A stretch of 64,000 bases of DNA from Brevundimonas sp. 357 (GTDB lineage Bacteria; Pseudomonadota; Alphaproteobacteria; Caulobacterales; Caulobacteraceae): assembly GCF_003938605.1 (NCBI RefSeq), contig NZ_RHWX01000002.1, positions 1 through 64,000 on the forward strand. The letters are read 5' to 3'. A program made the position numbers and the translations under genes. The notes below the pieces were generated by a model, which was not told the origin of the DNA, searched no databases, and worked only from the letters and a program-made list of their open reading frames with translations. Positions 46,250 through 57,349 of the stretch are shown in pieces (position 1 is the first letter of the stretch; the number at the start of each line of letters is the position of its first letter).

Positions 46250-47752
46250 ATGCGCGATATTCGCCACTTCATCGACGGTGCGGCTTTTGATGGGGCGTCG
46301 GGCCGCTTCGGCGACGTCTTCAACCCCAACACCGGTGAGGTTCAGGCCCGCGTCCAGCTGGCGACGCCGTCGGAACTGGATCGCGCGGTCCAGTCGGCGC
46401 AGGCCGCATTCGAAGGCTGGTCCTCGACCAACCCGCAACGCCGCGCCCGCGTCATGTTCGAGTTCAAGCGCCTGGTCGAGGCGAACATGAACGAACTGGC
46501 CGAACTGCTGTCCAGCGAGCACGGCAAGGTCATCGCCGACTCCAAGGGCGACATCCAGCGCGGTCTGGAAGTGATCGAGTTCGCCTGCGGCATCCCGCAC
46601 GCCTCGAAGGGCGAATACACCTATGGCGCCGGTCCGGGCATCGACGTCTATTCCATGCGCCAGCCGCTGGGCGTGGTGGCGGGCATCACCCCGTTCAACT
46701 TCCCCGGCATGATCCCGATGTGGATGTTCGGCGTGGCCATCGCCGCAGGCAACACCTTCATCCTGAAGCCGTCCGAGCGTGATCCGTCCCTGCCGGTGCG
46801 TCTGGGCGAGCTGATGATGGAGGCGGGCGCGCCCAAGGGCGTGCTGAACGTCGTCCACGGCGACAAGGTGGCGGTCGACTCCATCCTTGAACACCCGCTG
46901 ATTCACGCCGTCAGCTTCGTCGGCTCGTCGGACATCGCCCACTATGTGTTCCAGAAGGGCGCGGCCCACGGCAAGCGCGTTCAGGCCATGGGCGGCGCCA
47001 AGAACCACGGCATCGTTCTGCCTGACGCCGACATGGATCAGGTCATCAAGGATCTGACCGGCGCGGCTTACGGCTCGGCCGGCGAGCGCTGCATGGCCCT
47101 GCCGGTCGTGGTGCCGGTCGGTCAGCGCACCGCCGATGAACTGCGCGAGCGTCTGGTCTCGGAAATCCCGAACCTGCGCGTCGGCGTCTCGACCGACGCC
47201 GAGGCCCACTACGGCCCGGTCGTCACCCAGACCCACAAGGACAAGGTTCTGGGCTGGATCAACAAGGGCGTGGAAGAAGGCGCCGAACTGGTCGTCGACG
47301 GCCGCGAGTTCAGCCTGCAGGGCCACGAGAAGGGCTTCTTCATCGGCCCGTCGCTGTTCGACCACGTCAAGCCGGAGATGGAATCCTACAAGGAAGAGAT
47401 CTTCGGCCCAGTCCTGCAGATCATGCGCGCCGCCAGCTTTGAGGAGGCGCTGAGCCTGCCGAGCAAGCACCAGTACGGCAACGGCGTCGCCATCTTCACC
47501 CAGAACGGCCGCGCGGCCCGCGACTTCGCCGCCCGCGTCAACGTCGGCATGGTCGGCATCAACGTGCCGATCCCGGTGCCGGTGGCCTATCACTCGTTCG
47601 GCGGCTGGAAGCGTTCGGCCTTCGGCGACATCAACCAGCACGGCATGGAAGGCGTCCGCTTCTGGACCAAGACCAAGACCGTGACGGCCCGCTGGCCGGA
47701 TAGCGACCTGGAGCATGCGGACTCGAGCTTCGTCATCCCGACGATGGGCTGA
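46250..47752 (+). CDS. mmsA: CoA-acylating methylmalonate-semialdehyde dehydrogenase
   Basis: The 500-residue aldehyde-dehydrogenase family enzyme converts methylmalonate semialdehyde (from valine or thymine) to propionyl-CoA with NAD and CoA. Features are ITPFNFPGMIPMWMF, FVGSSDIAHYV, GGAKNHGIVLPDAD and the catalytic Cys281 in GERCMAL; the missing general-base Glu, replaced in GGAKNHG, is characteristic of this CoA-dependent branch. GGGAGAG precedes its ATG. Its product feeds the pcc-mutase pathway encoded 1.6 kb downstream. Confidence 0.93.
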   Translation: MRDIRHFIDGAAFDGASGRFGDVFNPNTGEVQARVQLATPSELDRAVQSAQAAFEGWSSTNPQRRARVMFEFKRLVEANMNELAELLSSEHGKVIADSKGDIQRGLEVIEFACGIPHASKGEYTYGAGPGIDVYSMRQPLGVVAGITPFNFPGMIPMWMFGVAIAAGNTFILKPSERDPSLPVRLGELMMEAGAPKGVLNVVHGDKVAVDSILEHPLIHAVSFVGSSDIAHYVFQKGAAHGKRVQAMGGAKNHGIVLPDADMDQVIKDLTGAAYGSAGERCMALPVVVPVGQRTADELRERLVSEIPNLRVGVSTDAEAHYGPVVTQTHKDKVLGWINKGVEEGAELVVDGREFSLQGHEKGFFIGPSLFDHVKPEMESYKEEIFGPVLQIMRAASFEEALSLPSKHQYGNGVAIFTQNGRAARDFAARVNVGMVGINVPIPVPVAYHSFGGWKRSAFGDINQHGMEGVRFWTKTKTVTARWPDSDLEHADSSFVIPTMG

Positions 47753-47762
47753 CGCTGATTTT

Positions 47763-47791
47763 CCCTCTCCCTGCCTTGCGTGGGGAGAGGG
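47763..47791. repeat. CCCTCTCCC/GGGGAGAGGG palindrome between convergent genes
   Basis: A 9-bp stem with an 11-base loop sits exactly between the mmsA stop and the stop of the PccR-type regulator. It is the third copy of the short palindrome type and may work as a bidirectional transcription barrier. Confidence 0.6.
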
Positions 47792-49204
47792 TCAGCTCAG
47801 CGTATACGGGATCACCCCCCGCTCGTTCTCCGGCACGGCCAGCGTGCGGTCGATCGGCGGAAACGCCCGTTGCGTGCAGTCCGTCCGCTCGCAGATGCGG
47901 CAGTTGACCCCCATGCGCGTCGGCGGGCCGTTCAGGTCCAGCCCGTCCGCATAGACCAACTGGGCCGCGTGCTCGATCTCGCATCCCAGCCCCAGCGCAT
48001 AGCGCCGGTCCGGCTCCAGGAACGACCCGCCCGGCTTTGACACGCTCTTGGCGATGCAGACGTAGCGGGCGCCGTCGGGCATCTCCGACAGATTGACCAG
48101 AATGCGGTCCGGGGCGCTGAACGCCTCATGGACGTTCCACAGCGGGCAGGCGCCGCCGAAGCGGGCGAACTGGAAGCGTGTCGCGCTGTGCCGCTTGGTG
48201 ATGTTCCCGGCCATGTCCACCCGCGCGAAGTAGAAGGGCACGCCGCGCCAGCCGGGCCTCTGTAGCGTGCTGAGCCGGTGGCAGGCCTGTTCGAAGCTGA
48301 CGTGGAAGCGGCTGCGCAGGCGGTCCACGTCATGCCGCAGCTCCCGCGCCGCCTCCAGAAAGGCGCGATAGGGCAGCAGCAGCGCCCCCGCCGCATAGTT
48401 GGCCAGACCCACCCGGCACACGTCGCGCGCGGCGGGAATGTCGAAGGCGGCGCGGTCCAGTTCGTGCTCGATCAGGTCTTCGAACCGTAAGCGAACCAAC
48501 TGATGCGCCATCTGGAAGGCGCGGGTGGCGCCCGGCAGGCTGGCGTCGACATAGAGGATGCGCGCGCCCGGATCGAACCGCCGCATGGCGCCGCGCCCCT
48601 GACCGGTGGCGACGCGCACGCCGCACAGGTCGTTGAGGGCGGCCTCCAACTCGCGCTCCGGGTGGACGCCGTCGCCCAGGTTCAGCCGCGCGGCCAGATC
48701 CTCCGCCGCCCGGTCCAGGGCGTCGATGTAGTTGTCGCGATAGTGGAAGAAGTCGCGCACCGCCTCATAGGGCAGGGCGGAGGCGGCGTCGGCGGCGTGT
48801 TCGTCGCGGCCCAGCGTCTCGTTCAGCGTCTTCAGCCGCTCGTCCAGACGGCGATAGTCTTGATGCAGGGCCAGGAATTGCCGCGCCAGCCGGGGCGCGT
48901 TCATGGCGGCCTGCTTCAGTTCGCCCGCCGTCGGCGCCTCGGCGTGGCCCGCGACGTCGGTGGTCGCCTCGCGCAGGTCGGCGATCAGACGGGCGTCGCC
49001 GTCCAGGTCGAACAGGCTGGCGTCCACGTCGAAGGCGCGTGTCAGGGCGATCAGCACCCGCGCCGTGGCCGGGCGCTGGTTGGTCTCGATCTGCGACAGA
49101 TAGGACGGCGACAGCGCCAGCCGCCCGGCGCACTGCTCCAGCGTCCAGCCGCGCGCCTCGCGCAGCTTGCGCACCTTGGTCCCGAGGTAGAGTTTTTCAG
49201 CCAT
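47792..49204 (-). CDS. pccR: PccR/ScfR-type short-chain acyl-CoA regulator
   Basis: A 470-residue XRE-type regulator. The HTH (about 8-62) reads KVRKLREARGWTLEQCAGRL and LSPSYLSQIETNQRPATARV. The middle contains an ImmA/IrrE-like region in which the usual HExxH is degraded (MAHQLVRLRF), so peptidase activity is unlikely. The C-terminal DUF2083-like domain has NCRICERTDCTQRAFPP. Proteins with this layout (PccR of Rhodobacter sphaeroides, RamB/PrpR of actinobacteria) sense short-chain acyl-CoA and control propionyl-CoA assimilation. It is divergent from pccB, and inverted boxes lie between them. The ATG at 49204 was chosen because it begins the HTH; the longer frame overlaps these boxes. Confidence 0.85.
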   Translation of the reverse strand: MAEKLYLGTKVRKLREARGWTLEQCAGRLALSPSYLSQIETNQRPATARVLIALTRAFDVDASLFDLDGDARLIADLREATTDVAGHAEAPTAGELKQAAMNAPRLARQFLALHQDYRRLDERLKTLNETLGRDEHAADAASALPYEAVRDFFHYRDNYIDALDRAAEDLAARLNLGDGVHPERELEAALNDLCGVRVATGQGRGAMRRFDPGARILYVDASLPGATRAFQMAHQLVRLRFEDLIEHELDRAAFDIPAARDVCRVGLANYAAGALLLPYRAFLEAARELRHDVDRLRSRFHVSFEQACHRLSTLQRPGWRGVPFYFARVDMAGNITKRHSATRFQFARFGGACPLWNVHEAFSAPDRILVNLSEMPDGARYVCIAKSVSKPGGSFLEPDRRYALGLGCEIEHAAQLVYADGLDLNGPPTRMGVNCRICERTDCTQRAFPPIDRTLAVPENERGVIPYTLS

Positions 49205-49215
49205 GGTTGTTGGGC

Positions 49216-49287
49216 ATTGCAACTTTGCAAAAATGCCTGTCCGCCTTGGCAGGCTTACGCACTTGGACGACTTTTGCAAAGTTGCGA
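49216..49287. promoter_or_regulatory. inverted PccR/RamB-like boxes between pccR and pccB
   Basis: ATTGCAACTTTGCAAAA on the plus strand (49216) and TCGCAACTTTGCAAAA on the minus strand (49272-49287) are near-identical and face each other. AACTTTGCAAA equals the RamB core known from Corynebacterium. One box lies 12 bases from the pccR start, the other about 60 bases from pccB, fitting autoregulation plus control of the pcc operon. Confidence 0.7.
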
Positions 49288-49349
49288 TTGCCTTTCTGTG
49301 ATGAAGCGGCTTGTTGGACCCTGAACGAAGTCAGGGAGTCGCTCCAACC

Positions 49350-50885
<1,536 letters not shown>

Positions 50886-50887
50886 GA

Positions 50888-53182
50888 ATGACGATGCGTT
50901 GGATCGATGAAATCGTGTCGGCCTTCCATGCTCTGGGAGGTGCGGCCAGATATGATGACTTGTATGCTTATATTCAGCGAACGACATCGCGTGAGCTGAC
51001 GGCTGAATGGAAGGCGACTGTTCGACGGACGATTGAAGATCATTCAAGCGATTCCGCTAACCACAGAGCTGATGATGTTTTTGAACATCTGGATCATGGT
51101 TTCTGGGGCCTAAGAGCAATTAAGGGGGCTGCGGCAGTTGCAAAACAGCGCCTCCAGATGTCCGCCAATCAGGTCGTTGAAGAAGCACTACAGGCGAAGC
51201 CGCATATGTTCTCCAAAATCCTCATCGCCAACCGCGGCGAGATCGCTGTTCGCGTCATCAAGACCTGCCGTCGCATGGGCATCAAGACGGTGGTGGTTTA
51301 CTCCGACGCTGACGCCGGTTCGCTGGCGTGCGAGATGGCGGATGAGACGGTTCACATCGGCCCGTCGCCCGCCGCCCAGTCCTATCTGATCCAGGACAAG
51401 ATCGTGGACGCCGTGAAGCAGACGGGGGCGCAGGCCGTGCACCCCGGCTTCGGCTTCCTGTCGGAAAACGCCGGGTTTGCGCGGCGGCTGAAGGCCGAGG
51501 GCATCGCCTTCATCGGGCCGAACCCCGAGGCGATCGACGCCATGGGCGACAAGATCACCTCCAAGAAGTTCGCCGCCGAGGCGGGCGTCTCGACCGTGCC
51601 GGGCCACATGGGCCTGATCGAAACGCCGGACGAGGCGGTGAAGATCGCGCGCGAGATCGGCTATCCGGTCATGATCAAGGCTTCGGCCGGGGGCGGGGGC
51701 AAGGGCATCCGCGTCGCCCATTCGGACGACGACATGGCCGAGGGCTTCGCCGCCGTGAAGGCTGAGGCGCTGAACGCTTTCGGCGACGACCGCGTCTTCC
51801 TTGAGAAGTTCATCGTCGACCCGCGCCACATCGAGATCCAGGTGCTGGGCGACAAGCACGGCAACGTCATCCACCTGTTCGAGCGCGAATGCTCGATCCA
51901 GCGCCGCAACCAGAAGGTCATCGAGGAGGCGCCGTCGCCCCTGCTGGACGAGGCCACCCGCGCGGCCATGGGGGCGCAGGCCGTCGCCCTGGCCAAGGCG
52001 GTGAACTATGACTCGGCGGGCACGGTCGAGTTCGTCGCCGGTCAGGACAAGTCGTTCTTCTTCCTGGAGATGAACACCCGTCTGCAGGTCGAGCATCCGG
52101 TGACGGAACTGATCACCGGCGTCGATCTGGTCGAGCAGATGATCCGCTCGGCCTGGGGCGAGCAACTGGCGATCAAGCAGGACGACCTGTCGATCAATGG
52201 CTGGGCCATCGAGAGCCGCATCTACGCCGAAGACCCCTATCGCGGCTTCCTGCCGTCGATCGGCCGTCTGGTGCGCTATGAGCAGCCGGAAGAGGGCGAT
52301 CAGGGGGACTACACCGTCCGCAACGATTCCGGCGTCCGCGAGGGCGACGAGATCAGCATGTTCTACGACCCCATGATCGCCAAACTGTGCGCCTGGGGCG
52401 AGACGCGCGACGACGCCGTGCGCGGCATGGCTCGCGCGCTGGAGGACACCCATCTGGCGGGACTGGGCCACAATGTGCCCTTCCTGGCGGCGGTCATGGA
52501 TCAGGAACGCTTCCAGTCCGGAGAGCTGGCGACCAGCTACATCAAGGACGAGTTCCCCGACGGCTTCCACGGCCTGGCGCCGACGCCTGAGCAGGTGAAG
52601 ATCCTGATCGCCTCGGCCGTGGCCATGAATGAGGTCATCGCCGAACAGGACGGCGACCCCAGCGAGCGCACCGACTGGACCGTCCTGGTCGACAAGACCG
52701 CCTATGAGGTCGAGGTCGGCTATGACGAGGCCGAAGACCTGATTGTCGCCATCGACGGCGAGGAAGTCTCCCTGTCCGAGATCGAATGGCGTCCGGGGCT
52801 GTCGCTGTTCAAGGCGGTGCTGGACGACGACGCCTTCACCGCCGAGGTGAAGCGCGCCGCCGATGGCTTTGACATCCGCCACCGTGCGGCGCGGGCGCGG
52901 GTGCGCGTGCTGCGTCCTGACGTGGCGCATCTCTACGCCCTGCTGCCCGAGAAGCAGGCGGCGGACACCTCCAAACTGGTGCTGTCGCCGATGCCGGGTC
53001 TGGTGGTCGACATCCCCGTGGTCGAGGGCCAGGAGGTCAAGTCCGGCGAGACCGTGGCCATCATCGAGGCCATGAAGATGCAGAACATCCTCAAGGCCGA
53101 GCGCGACGGCAAGGTGAAGGCGGTCAAGGCCATGGCCGGCGACCCGGTCGCCGCCGACGACGTTCTGGTGGAGTTCGAGTAA
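50888..53182 (+). CDS. pccA: propionyl-CoA carboxylase alpha subunit with N-terminal wHTH fusion
   Basis: As one open frame this encodes 764 residues. The conserved carboxylase begins only at MFSKILIANRGEIAVRVIK (ATG at 51206), giving 658 residues: biotin carboxylase (ATP-grasp loop ASAGGGGKGIR, VEHPVTELITG), a linker domain, and a BCCP domain with biotinyl Lys624 in IEAMKMQN, numbered from 51206. The first 106 residues resemble a small winged-helix family (ALGGAARYDDLYAYIQ, ATVRRTIEDHSSDSANHR, GFWGLR) found alone elsewhere. That segment is about 51% GC (50941-51180) against about 70% around it, so it looks acquired. Either a true fusion or two overlapping genes with initiation at 51206 is possible; the latter lacks a strong ribosome site (AGGCGAAG only). 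Confidence 0.85.
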   Translation: MTMRWIDEIVSAFHALGGAARYDDLYAYIQRTTSRELTAEWKATVRRTIEDHSSDSANHRADDVFEHLDHGFWGLRAIKGAAAVAKQRLQMSANQVVEEALQAKPHMFSKILIANRGEIAVRVIKTCRRMGIKTVVVYSDADAGSLACEMADETVHIGPSPAAQSYLIQDKIVDAVKQTGAQAVHPGFGFLSENAGFARRLKAEGIAFIGPNPEAIDAMGDKITSKKFAAEAGVSTVPGHMGLIETPDEAVKIAREIGYPVMIKASAGGGGKGIRVAHSDDDMAEGFAAVKAEALNAFGDDRVFLEKFIVDPRHIEIQVLGDKHGNVIHLFERECSIQRRNQKVIEEAPSPLLDEATRAAMGAQAVALAKAVNYDSAGTVEFVAGQDKSFFFLEMNTRLQVEHPVTELITGVDLVEQMIRSAWGEQLAIKQDDLSINGWAIESRIYAEDPYRGFLPSIGRLVRYEQPEEGDQGDYTVRNDSGVREGDEISMFYDPMIAKLCAWGETRDDAVRGMARALEDTHLAGLGHNVPFLAAVMDQERFQSGELATSYIKDEFPDGFHGLAPTPEQVKILIASAVAMNEVIAEQDGDPSERTDWTVLVDKTAYEVEVGYDEAEDLIVAIDGEEVSLSEIEWRPGLSLFKAVLDDDAFTAEVKRAADGFDIRHRAARARVRVLRPDVAHLYALLPEKQAADTSKLVLSPMPGLVVDIPVVEGQEVKSGETVAIIEAMKMQNILKAERDGKVKAVKAMAGDPVAADDVLVEFE

Positions 53183-54562
53183 ATGACTGAGTTCGCCGTC
53201 CCGACCCCGCTGGAGTGGCGCGAGGCCGCCGTCAAGGCGCTGAAGGAGCGTCCGCTGGAGAGCCTCATTCATTTGGATGCGGACCAACTGGCGACGAAGC
53301 CGCTGTATGGGACGGCGAATGGGGGCGAGCCTGTATTCGCGCCCCGGCCCTCGGATGCCGAAGGCCGGGCGTGGGACGTGCGGGCGCTGAACGAGGGCGA
53401 GGACGCGGAAGGCCTGAACCGCGCCGTCCTGACCGATCTGGAGAATGGGGCGGCCTCGGTCCTGATCGCCGGACCGGTCGCGGCGGACGCTGTGAAGCTG
53501 GCGCGTGCGCTGGATGGCGTGGCGCTGGAGCTGGCGCCGGTGGCGCTGGACGCCGGGTTTGAGGGCGTGAAGGCGGCGGAGGCCCTGTCGGCGGTCGCCA
53601 AGGGCTCGCCCCGCGCCAAGCTGGCCTTCCACCTCGATCCGATCTCGGCCTACGCCGAGGCGGGCGGGGCGCCGGGCGACTTTGCAGCCCTGATGAGCCA
53701 GACGGCCAGGGCGGCGGCGACCCGCGCCGCGACCTATCCCGAGGCGACGCTGTTCATGGCGTCGGGCCGTGTGGCGCATGAGGCGGGCGGCTCCATCGCG
53801 CAGGAACTGGCCTTCGCCGCATCGTCGGCCGTGGCCTATGTGAAGACGGCCGTTGAAGCGGGGCTGTCGGTTGAGGCGGCGCTGAAGGGCGTCGTGCTGG
53901 GCGTCGCCGTGGATCAGGCCTATTTCGACTCTCTGGCCAAGATCCGCGCGCTGCGCCTGATCTGGGCCAGCGTTTCCAGGGCGTTCGGCGCCGAGGTTCC
54001 GGCGATCATCGAGGCGCGCTCGTCGCGGCGGATGCTGTCGGCCCGCGACCCGTGGCCGAATATGCTGCGCCTGACCGCCGCCGGGTTCGCCGGGGCCGTG
54101 GGCGGGGCTGACGCGGTGGTGCTGGACGGCTTCACCCGCGCGGCGGGCCTGCCGGACGATTTCGCCAAACGTCAGGCGCGCAACACCCAGCTGATCCTGA
54201 TGGAGGAATCCAACCTGGGCCGCGTCGACGATCCGGCCAGCGGCTCCTGGTATCTCGATGCCCGCACCCGCGAACTGGCTGAGGCGGCCTGGGCCGAGTT
54301 CCAGGTCTATGAGGCCGAAGGCGGCGTGATCGCCTGTCTGCAAGGCGGGGTGATCCAGCCCCGCATCGCCCGCGCCCGCGACATGGCTGAGAAAGCCTTC
54401 AAGGACGGCGCCGCCCAGATCGTCGGCGTCACCAAATTCGTCGACCCGGACGTGCGTCCTGCGCCGGTGACGCCCGCGCCTGCTGCGCCTGCCGCTGTCG
54501 GAACGTTCGAGGCCCTGGCGCCTGTCCGCTTCGCCGCCGCCTTCGAGGAGGCCGCCCAATGA
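53183..54562 (+). CDS. mutA: methylmalonyl-CoA mutase small (beta) subunit
   Basis: A 459-residue catalytic-inactive partner of the mutase. It has the TIM-barrel-like fold region with [39 protein letters not shown] and [24 protein letters not shown] pieces, but no cobalamin-binding DxHxxG motif, as expected. It begins directly after the pccA stop and overlaps the large subunit by four bases. The N-terminal 60 residues vary and are Pro/Ala/Glu-rich. Confidence 0.88.
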   Translation: MTEFAVPTPLEWREAAVKALKERPLESLIHLDADQLATKPLYGTANGGEPVFAPRPSDAEGRAWDVRALNEGEDAEGLNRAVLTDLENGAASVLIAGPVAADAVKLARALDGVALELAPVALDAGFEGVKAAEALSAVAKGSPRAKLAFHLDPISAYAEAGGAPGDFAALMSQTARAAATRAATYPEATLFMASGRVAHEAGGSIAQELAFAASSAVAYVKTAVEAGLSVEAALKGVVLGVAVDQAYFDSLAKIRALRLIWASVSRAFGAEVPAIIEARSSRRMLSARDPWPNMLRLTAAGFAGAVGGADAVVLDGFTRAAGLPDDFAKRQARNTQLILMEESNLGRVDDPASGSWYLDARTRELAEAAWAEFQVYEAEGGVIACLQGGVIQPRIARARDMAEKAFKDGAAQIVGVTKFVDPDVRPAPVTPAPAAPAAVGTFEALAPVRFAAAFEEAAQ

Positions 54563-56718
54563 GTTTTCCTGACTTCTCCAAGGTCGCTCTCGACCTCGAC
54601 GCCACCGGCGCCGGGCCGGACCGCGCGGCGTGGACGACGCCCGAGGGGCTGACGGTCGAGACCGCCTATGGGCCGGCGGCGCTGGACGGGCTGGACTTCA
54701 TCCACGGCCTGCCGGGCTTCGCCCCCTTCGTGCGCGGGCCCTATCCGACCATGTACGCGGGCGCGCCGTGGACGATCCGCCAGTATGCGGGCTTCTCGAC
54801 CGCCGAGGAGTCCAACGCCTTCTATCGCCGCAACCTGGCCGCCGGTCAGAAGGGCCTGTCGGTCGCGTTCGATCTGGCCACTCACCGGGGCTATGACAGC
54901 GACCACCCGCGGGTGAAGGGCGACGTCGGCATGGCCGGCGTGGCCATCGACAGCATTCTGGACATGCGGACCCTGTTCGACGGCATTCCGCTGGACCAGA
55001 TGTCGGTGTCCATGACGATGAACGGGGCGGTGCTGCCGATCCTGGCCCTCTATGTCGTGGCGGGCGAGGAGCAGGGCGTCGACCACGCCAAGCTGACCGG
55101 GACCATTCAGAACGACATTTTGAAGGAGTTCATGGTCCGCAACACCTACATCTATCCGCCCGCGCCCTCGATGCGGATCATCGCCGACATCTTCGAGTGG
55201 ACGGCGAAGGAAACGCCTAAGTTCAACTCCATCTCCATCTCCGGCTATCACATGCAGGAGGCGGGGGCGTCGGCGGACATCGAGCTGGCCTACACCCTGT
55301 CGGACGGGATCGAATACCTGCGCGCGGGCAAGGCGGCGGGCATGGAGATCGACCGCTTCGCGCCGCGTCTGAGCTTCTTCTGGGCCATCGGCATGAACTA
55401 CTTCATGGAGGTGGCCAAGATGCGCGCCGGCCGCCTGCTGTGGGCCGAAGCGGTCAAGCGTGAAGGCGGCGTCAATCCGAAGTCGCTGTCCTTGCGGACC
55501 CACTGCCAGACCTCGGGTTGGTCGCTGGCGGCGCAGGACGTGTTCAACAATGTGCCGCGCACCATGGTCGAGTGCATGGCGGCGGCGGGCGGCCAGACGC
55601 AGAGCCTGCACACCAATGCGCTGGACGAGGCGCTGGCCCTGCCGACCGACTTCTCGGCCCGGATCGCGCGCAACACCCAGATCCTGGCGCAGGCCGAGAC
55701 GGGCCTGACGCGCGTCATCGACCCGTGGGGCGGCAGCTTCTACGTCGAGCGCCTGACGCAGGAACTGGCCACCAAGGCCCGCGCCCTGATGGAGGAGGTC
55801 GAGGCCTACGGCGGCATGGCCAAGGCCATCGAGGCGGGCATTCCCAAGCTGCGCATCGAAGAGTCCGCCGCCAAGACCCAGGCCCGCATCGACACCGGCC
55901 AGCAGACGGTCGTGGGCGTGAACAAATATCTGAACCCCGTGGTCGACGACATTCCGATGCTGAAGGTCGACAACGCCGAGGTGCGCGCCCGCCAGATCGA
56001 GAAGCTGCAACGCCTGAAGGCCGAGCGCGACGAGGCGGCGACGCAAGCCGCGCTCGACGCCCTGACCGAAGGCGCGCGCGGCAATGAGAACCTGATGGAG
56101 CTGGCGGTGCGGGCCGCCCGCGCCAAGGCCACCGTCGGCGAAATCTCCGACGCGCTGGAGGTCGCCTTCGGCCGCCACATCGCTACGGTGAAGACGGTCT
56201 CGGGCGTCTATGCGAAAGAGGCCGGGAACGATCCCAAGGTCGCCCGTGCTCGCGAAATGGTCGCCGCCTTCGTCGAGAACGACGGCGGCCCGCCGCGCAT
56301 CCTGATCGCCAAGCTGGGGCAGGACGGCCACGACCGGGGTCAGAAGGTCGTCGCCACCGGATACGGCGACATCGGCTTCGACGTGACGGCCGGTTCCCTG
56401 TTCCAGACGCCTGCCGAGGCGGCCAAGGACGCGGTGGAGAAGAACGTCCATGCGGTCGGCGCCTCGTCGCTGGCGGCGGGGCACCTGACGCTGGTGCCCG
56501 AGCTGAAGGCCGAACTGGCCAAGCTGGGGCGCGAGGACATCATGATCGTGGTCGGCGGGGTCATTCCGCCGTCGGACGTGCAGCCCCTGCTGGATATGGG
56601 CGCGGCGGCCGTCTATCCGCCCGGCTCGGTGATCGCCGAGACGGCGGCGGACCTGATCGAGAAGCTGAACCAGCGCCTGGGCTATGCCCAGCCGACGCCT
56701 GTGGAGACGAAGAAGTGA
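54559..56718 (+). CDS. scpA: methylmalonyl-CoA mutase large (alpha) subunit
   Basis: The 719-residue adenosylcobalamin enzyme turns (R)-methylmalonyl-CoA into succinyl-CoA. The N-terminal barrel has [39 protein letters not shown] and [20 protein letters not shown]; the C-terminal cobalamin domain (about 580-715) has [13 protein letters not shown] with the cobalt-ligand His591. MDMR-type segments and [13 protein letters not shown] confirm the family. It overlaps mutA (ATGA) and mce (GTGA). No G-protein chaperone (meaB) gene lies in the window. Confidence 0.96.
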   Translation: MSFPDFSKVALDLDATGAGPDRAAWTTPEGLTVETAYGPAALDGLDFIHGLPGFAPFVRGPYPTMYAGAPWTIRQYAGFSTAEESNAFYRRNLAAGQKGLSVAFDLATHRGYDSDHPRVKGDVGMAGVAIDSILDMRTLFDGIPLDQMSVSMTMNGAVLPILALYVVAGEEQGVDHAKLTGTIQNDILKEFMVRNTYIYPPAPSMRIIADIFEWTAKETPKFNSISISGYHMQEAGASADIELAYTLSDGIEYLRAGKAAGMEIDRFAPRLSFFWAIGMNYFMEVAKMRAGRLLWAEAVKREGGVNPKSLSLRTHCQTSGWSLAAQDVFNNVPRTMVECMAAAGGQTQSLHTNALDEALALPTDFSARIARNTQILAQAETGLTRVIDPWGGSFYVERLTQELATKARALMEEVEAYGGMAKAIEAGIPKLRIEESAAKTQARIDTGQQTVVGVNKYLNPVVDDIPMLKVDNAEVRARQIEKLQRLKAERDEAATQAALDALTEGARGNENLMELAVRAARAKATVGEISDALEVAFGRHIATVKTVSGVYAKEAGNDPKVARAREMVAAFVENDGGPPRILIAKLGQDGHDRGQKVVATGYGDIGFDVTAGSLFQTPAEAAKDAVEKNVHAVGASSLAAGHLTLVPELKAELAKLGREDIMIVVGGVIPPSDVQPLLDMGAAAVYPPGSVIAETAADLIEKLNQRLGYAQPTPVETKK

Positions 56719-57137
56719 TCGGCAATCTGAACCACGTCGGCGTCGCCACGCCCTCCATCGCCGAGTCGATCAAGCTGTATCGCGACGTGCTGGGCGCGAC
56801 GAAGATCGGCGAGCCGTTCGACCTGCCCGCGCAGGGGGTGAAGGTCTGCTTCATCGACACGCCGACGGCCCAGATCGAACTGATCGAGCCGTTCGACGAG
56901 ACCAGCCCGATCACCGGCTTCCTGGCCAAGAACCCCAAGGGCGGACAGCACCACGTCTGTTTTGAAGTGGCGGATATTCACGCGGCCATCGCTGAAATGC
57001 GCGCCAAGGGCGTGACCATCCTGGGCACGGGCGAGCCTCGCATCGGGGCGCACGGGACGCCGGTGGTGTTCCTGCATCCCAAGGAGATGGGCGGGGTGCT
57101 GATCGAGCTGATGGAGACGCCGAAAGGCGATCACTAA
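56715..57137 (+). CDS. mce: methylmalonyl-CoA epimerase
   Basis: A 140-residue glyoxalase/VOC-fold metalloenzyme that interconverts (S)- and (R)-methylmalonyl-CoA, the step between PccAB and the mutase. His7 in [11 protein letters not shown], a second His in [11 protein letters not shown] and the Glu in GVLIELMET are the expected metal ligands. It starts with GTG overlapping the scpA stop. A terminator follows, closing the pcc-mutase operon. Confidence 0.95.
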   Translation: MIGNLNHVGVATPSIAESIKLYRDVLGATKIGEPFDLPAQGVKVCFIDTPTAQIELIEPFDETSPITGFLAKNPKGGQHHVCFEVADIHAAIAEMRAKGVTILGTGEPRIGAHGTPVVFLHPKEMGGVLIELMETPKGDH

Positions 57138-57146
57138 AAGACAAAG

Positions 57147-57172
57147 GCCCGGTCTCGCGACCGGGCTTTTTT
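57147..57172 (+). terminator. terminator of the pcc-mutase operon
   Basis: GCCCGGTC, TCGC loop, GACCGGGC and TTTTTT, nine bases after the mce stop. Confidence 0.92.
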
Positions 57173-57188
57173 CATGATCATGGCTCTT

Positions 57189-57294
57189 CGTCATCCTCGG
57201 ACTTGATCCGAGGATCGGGCCATCCGTCTGCGTGACGGCGGACAGGACGAGCGCGCCGGTCCCCTCGATCCTCGGATCAAGTCCGAGGATGACG
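57189..57294. repeat. 106-bp palindromic element, intergenic copy
   Basis: The arms CGTCATCCTCGGACTTGATC... and ...GATCAAGTCCGAGGATGACG are complementary at 30 of 31 positions around a 44-base centre. The ends match the elements in gspG and gspH. This copy sits between two convergent transcripts, and its length is not a multiple of three. Confidence 0.9.
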
Positions 57295-57349
57295 GCGGAG
57301 GGGGCCGACTAGGCCGCCCTTCCTTCGTTAGCGGCGGTGGTGCGGCCGA

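Noticed and set aside
51188..54559. Minus-strand open frame of 1123 codons across pccA and mutA
   Set aside because: It is the antisense shadow of two well-supported genes. High GC removes stops in this frame, and its protein is a run of Arg, Gly, Asp, Leu and His without domains.
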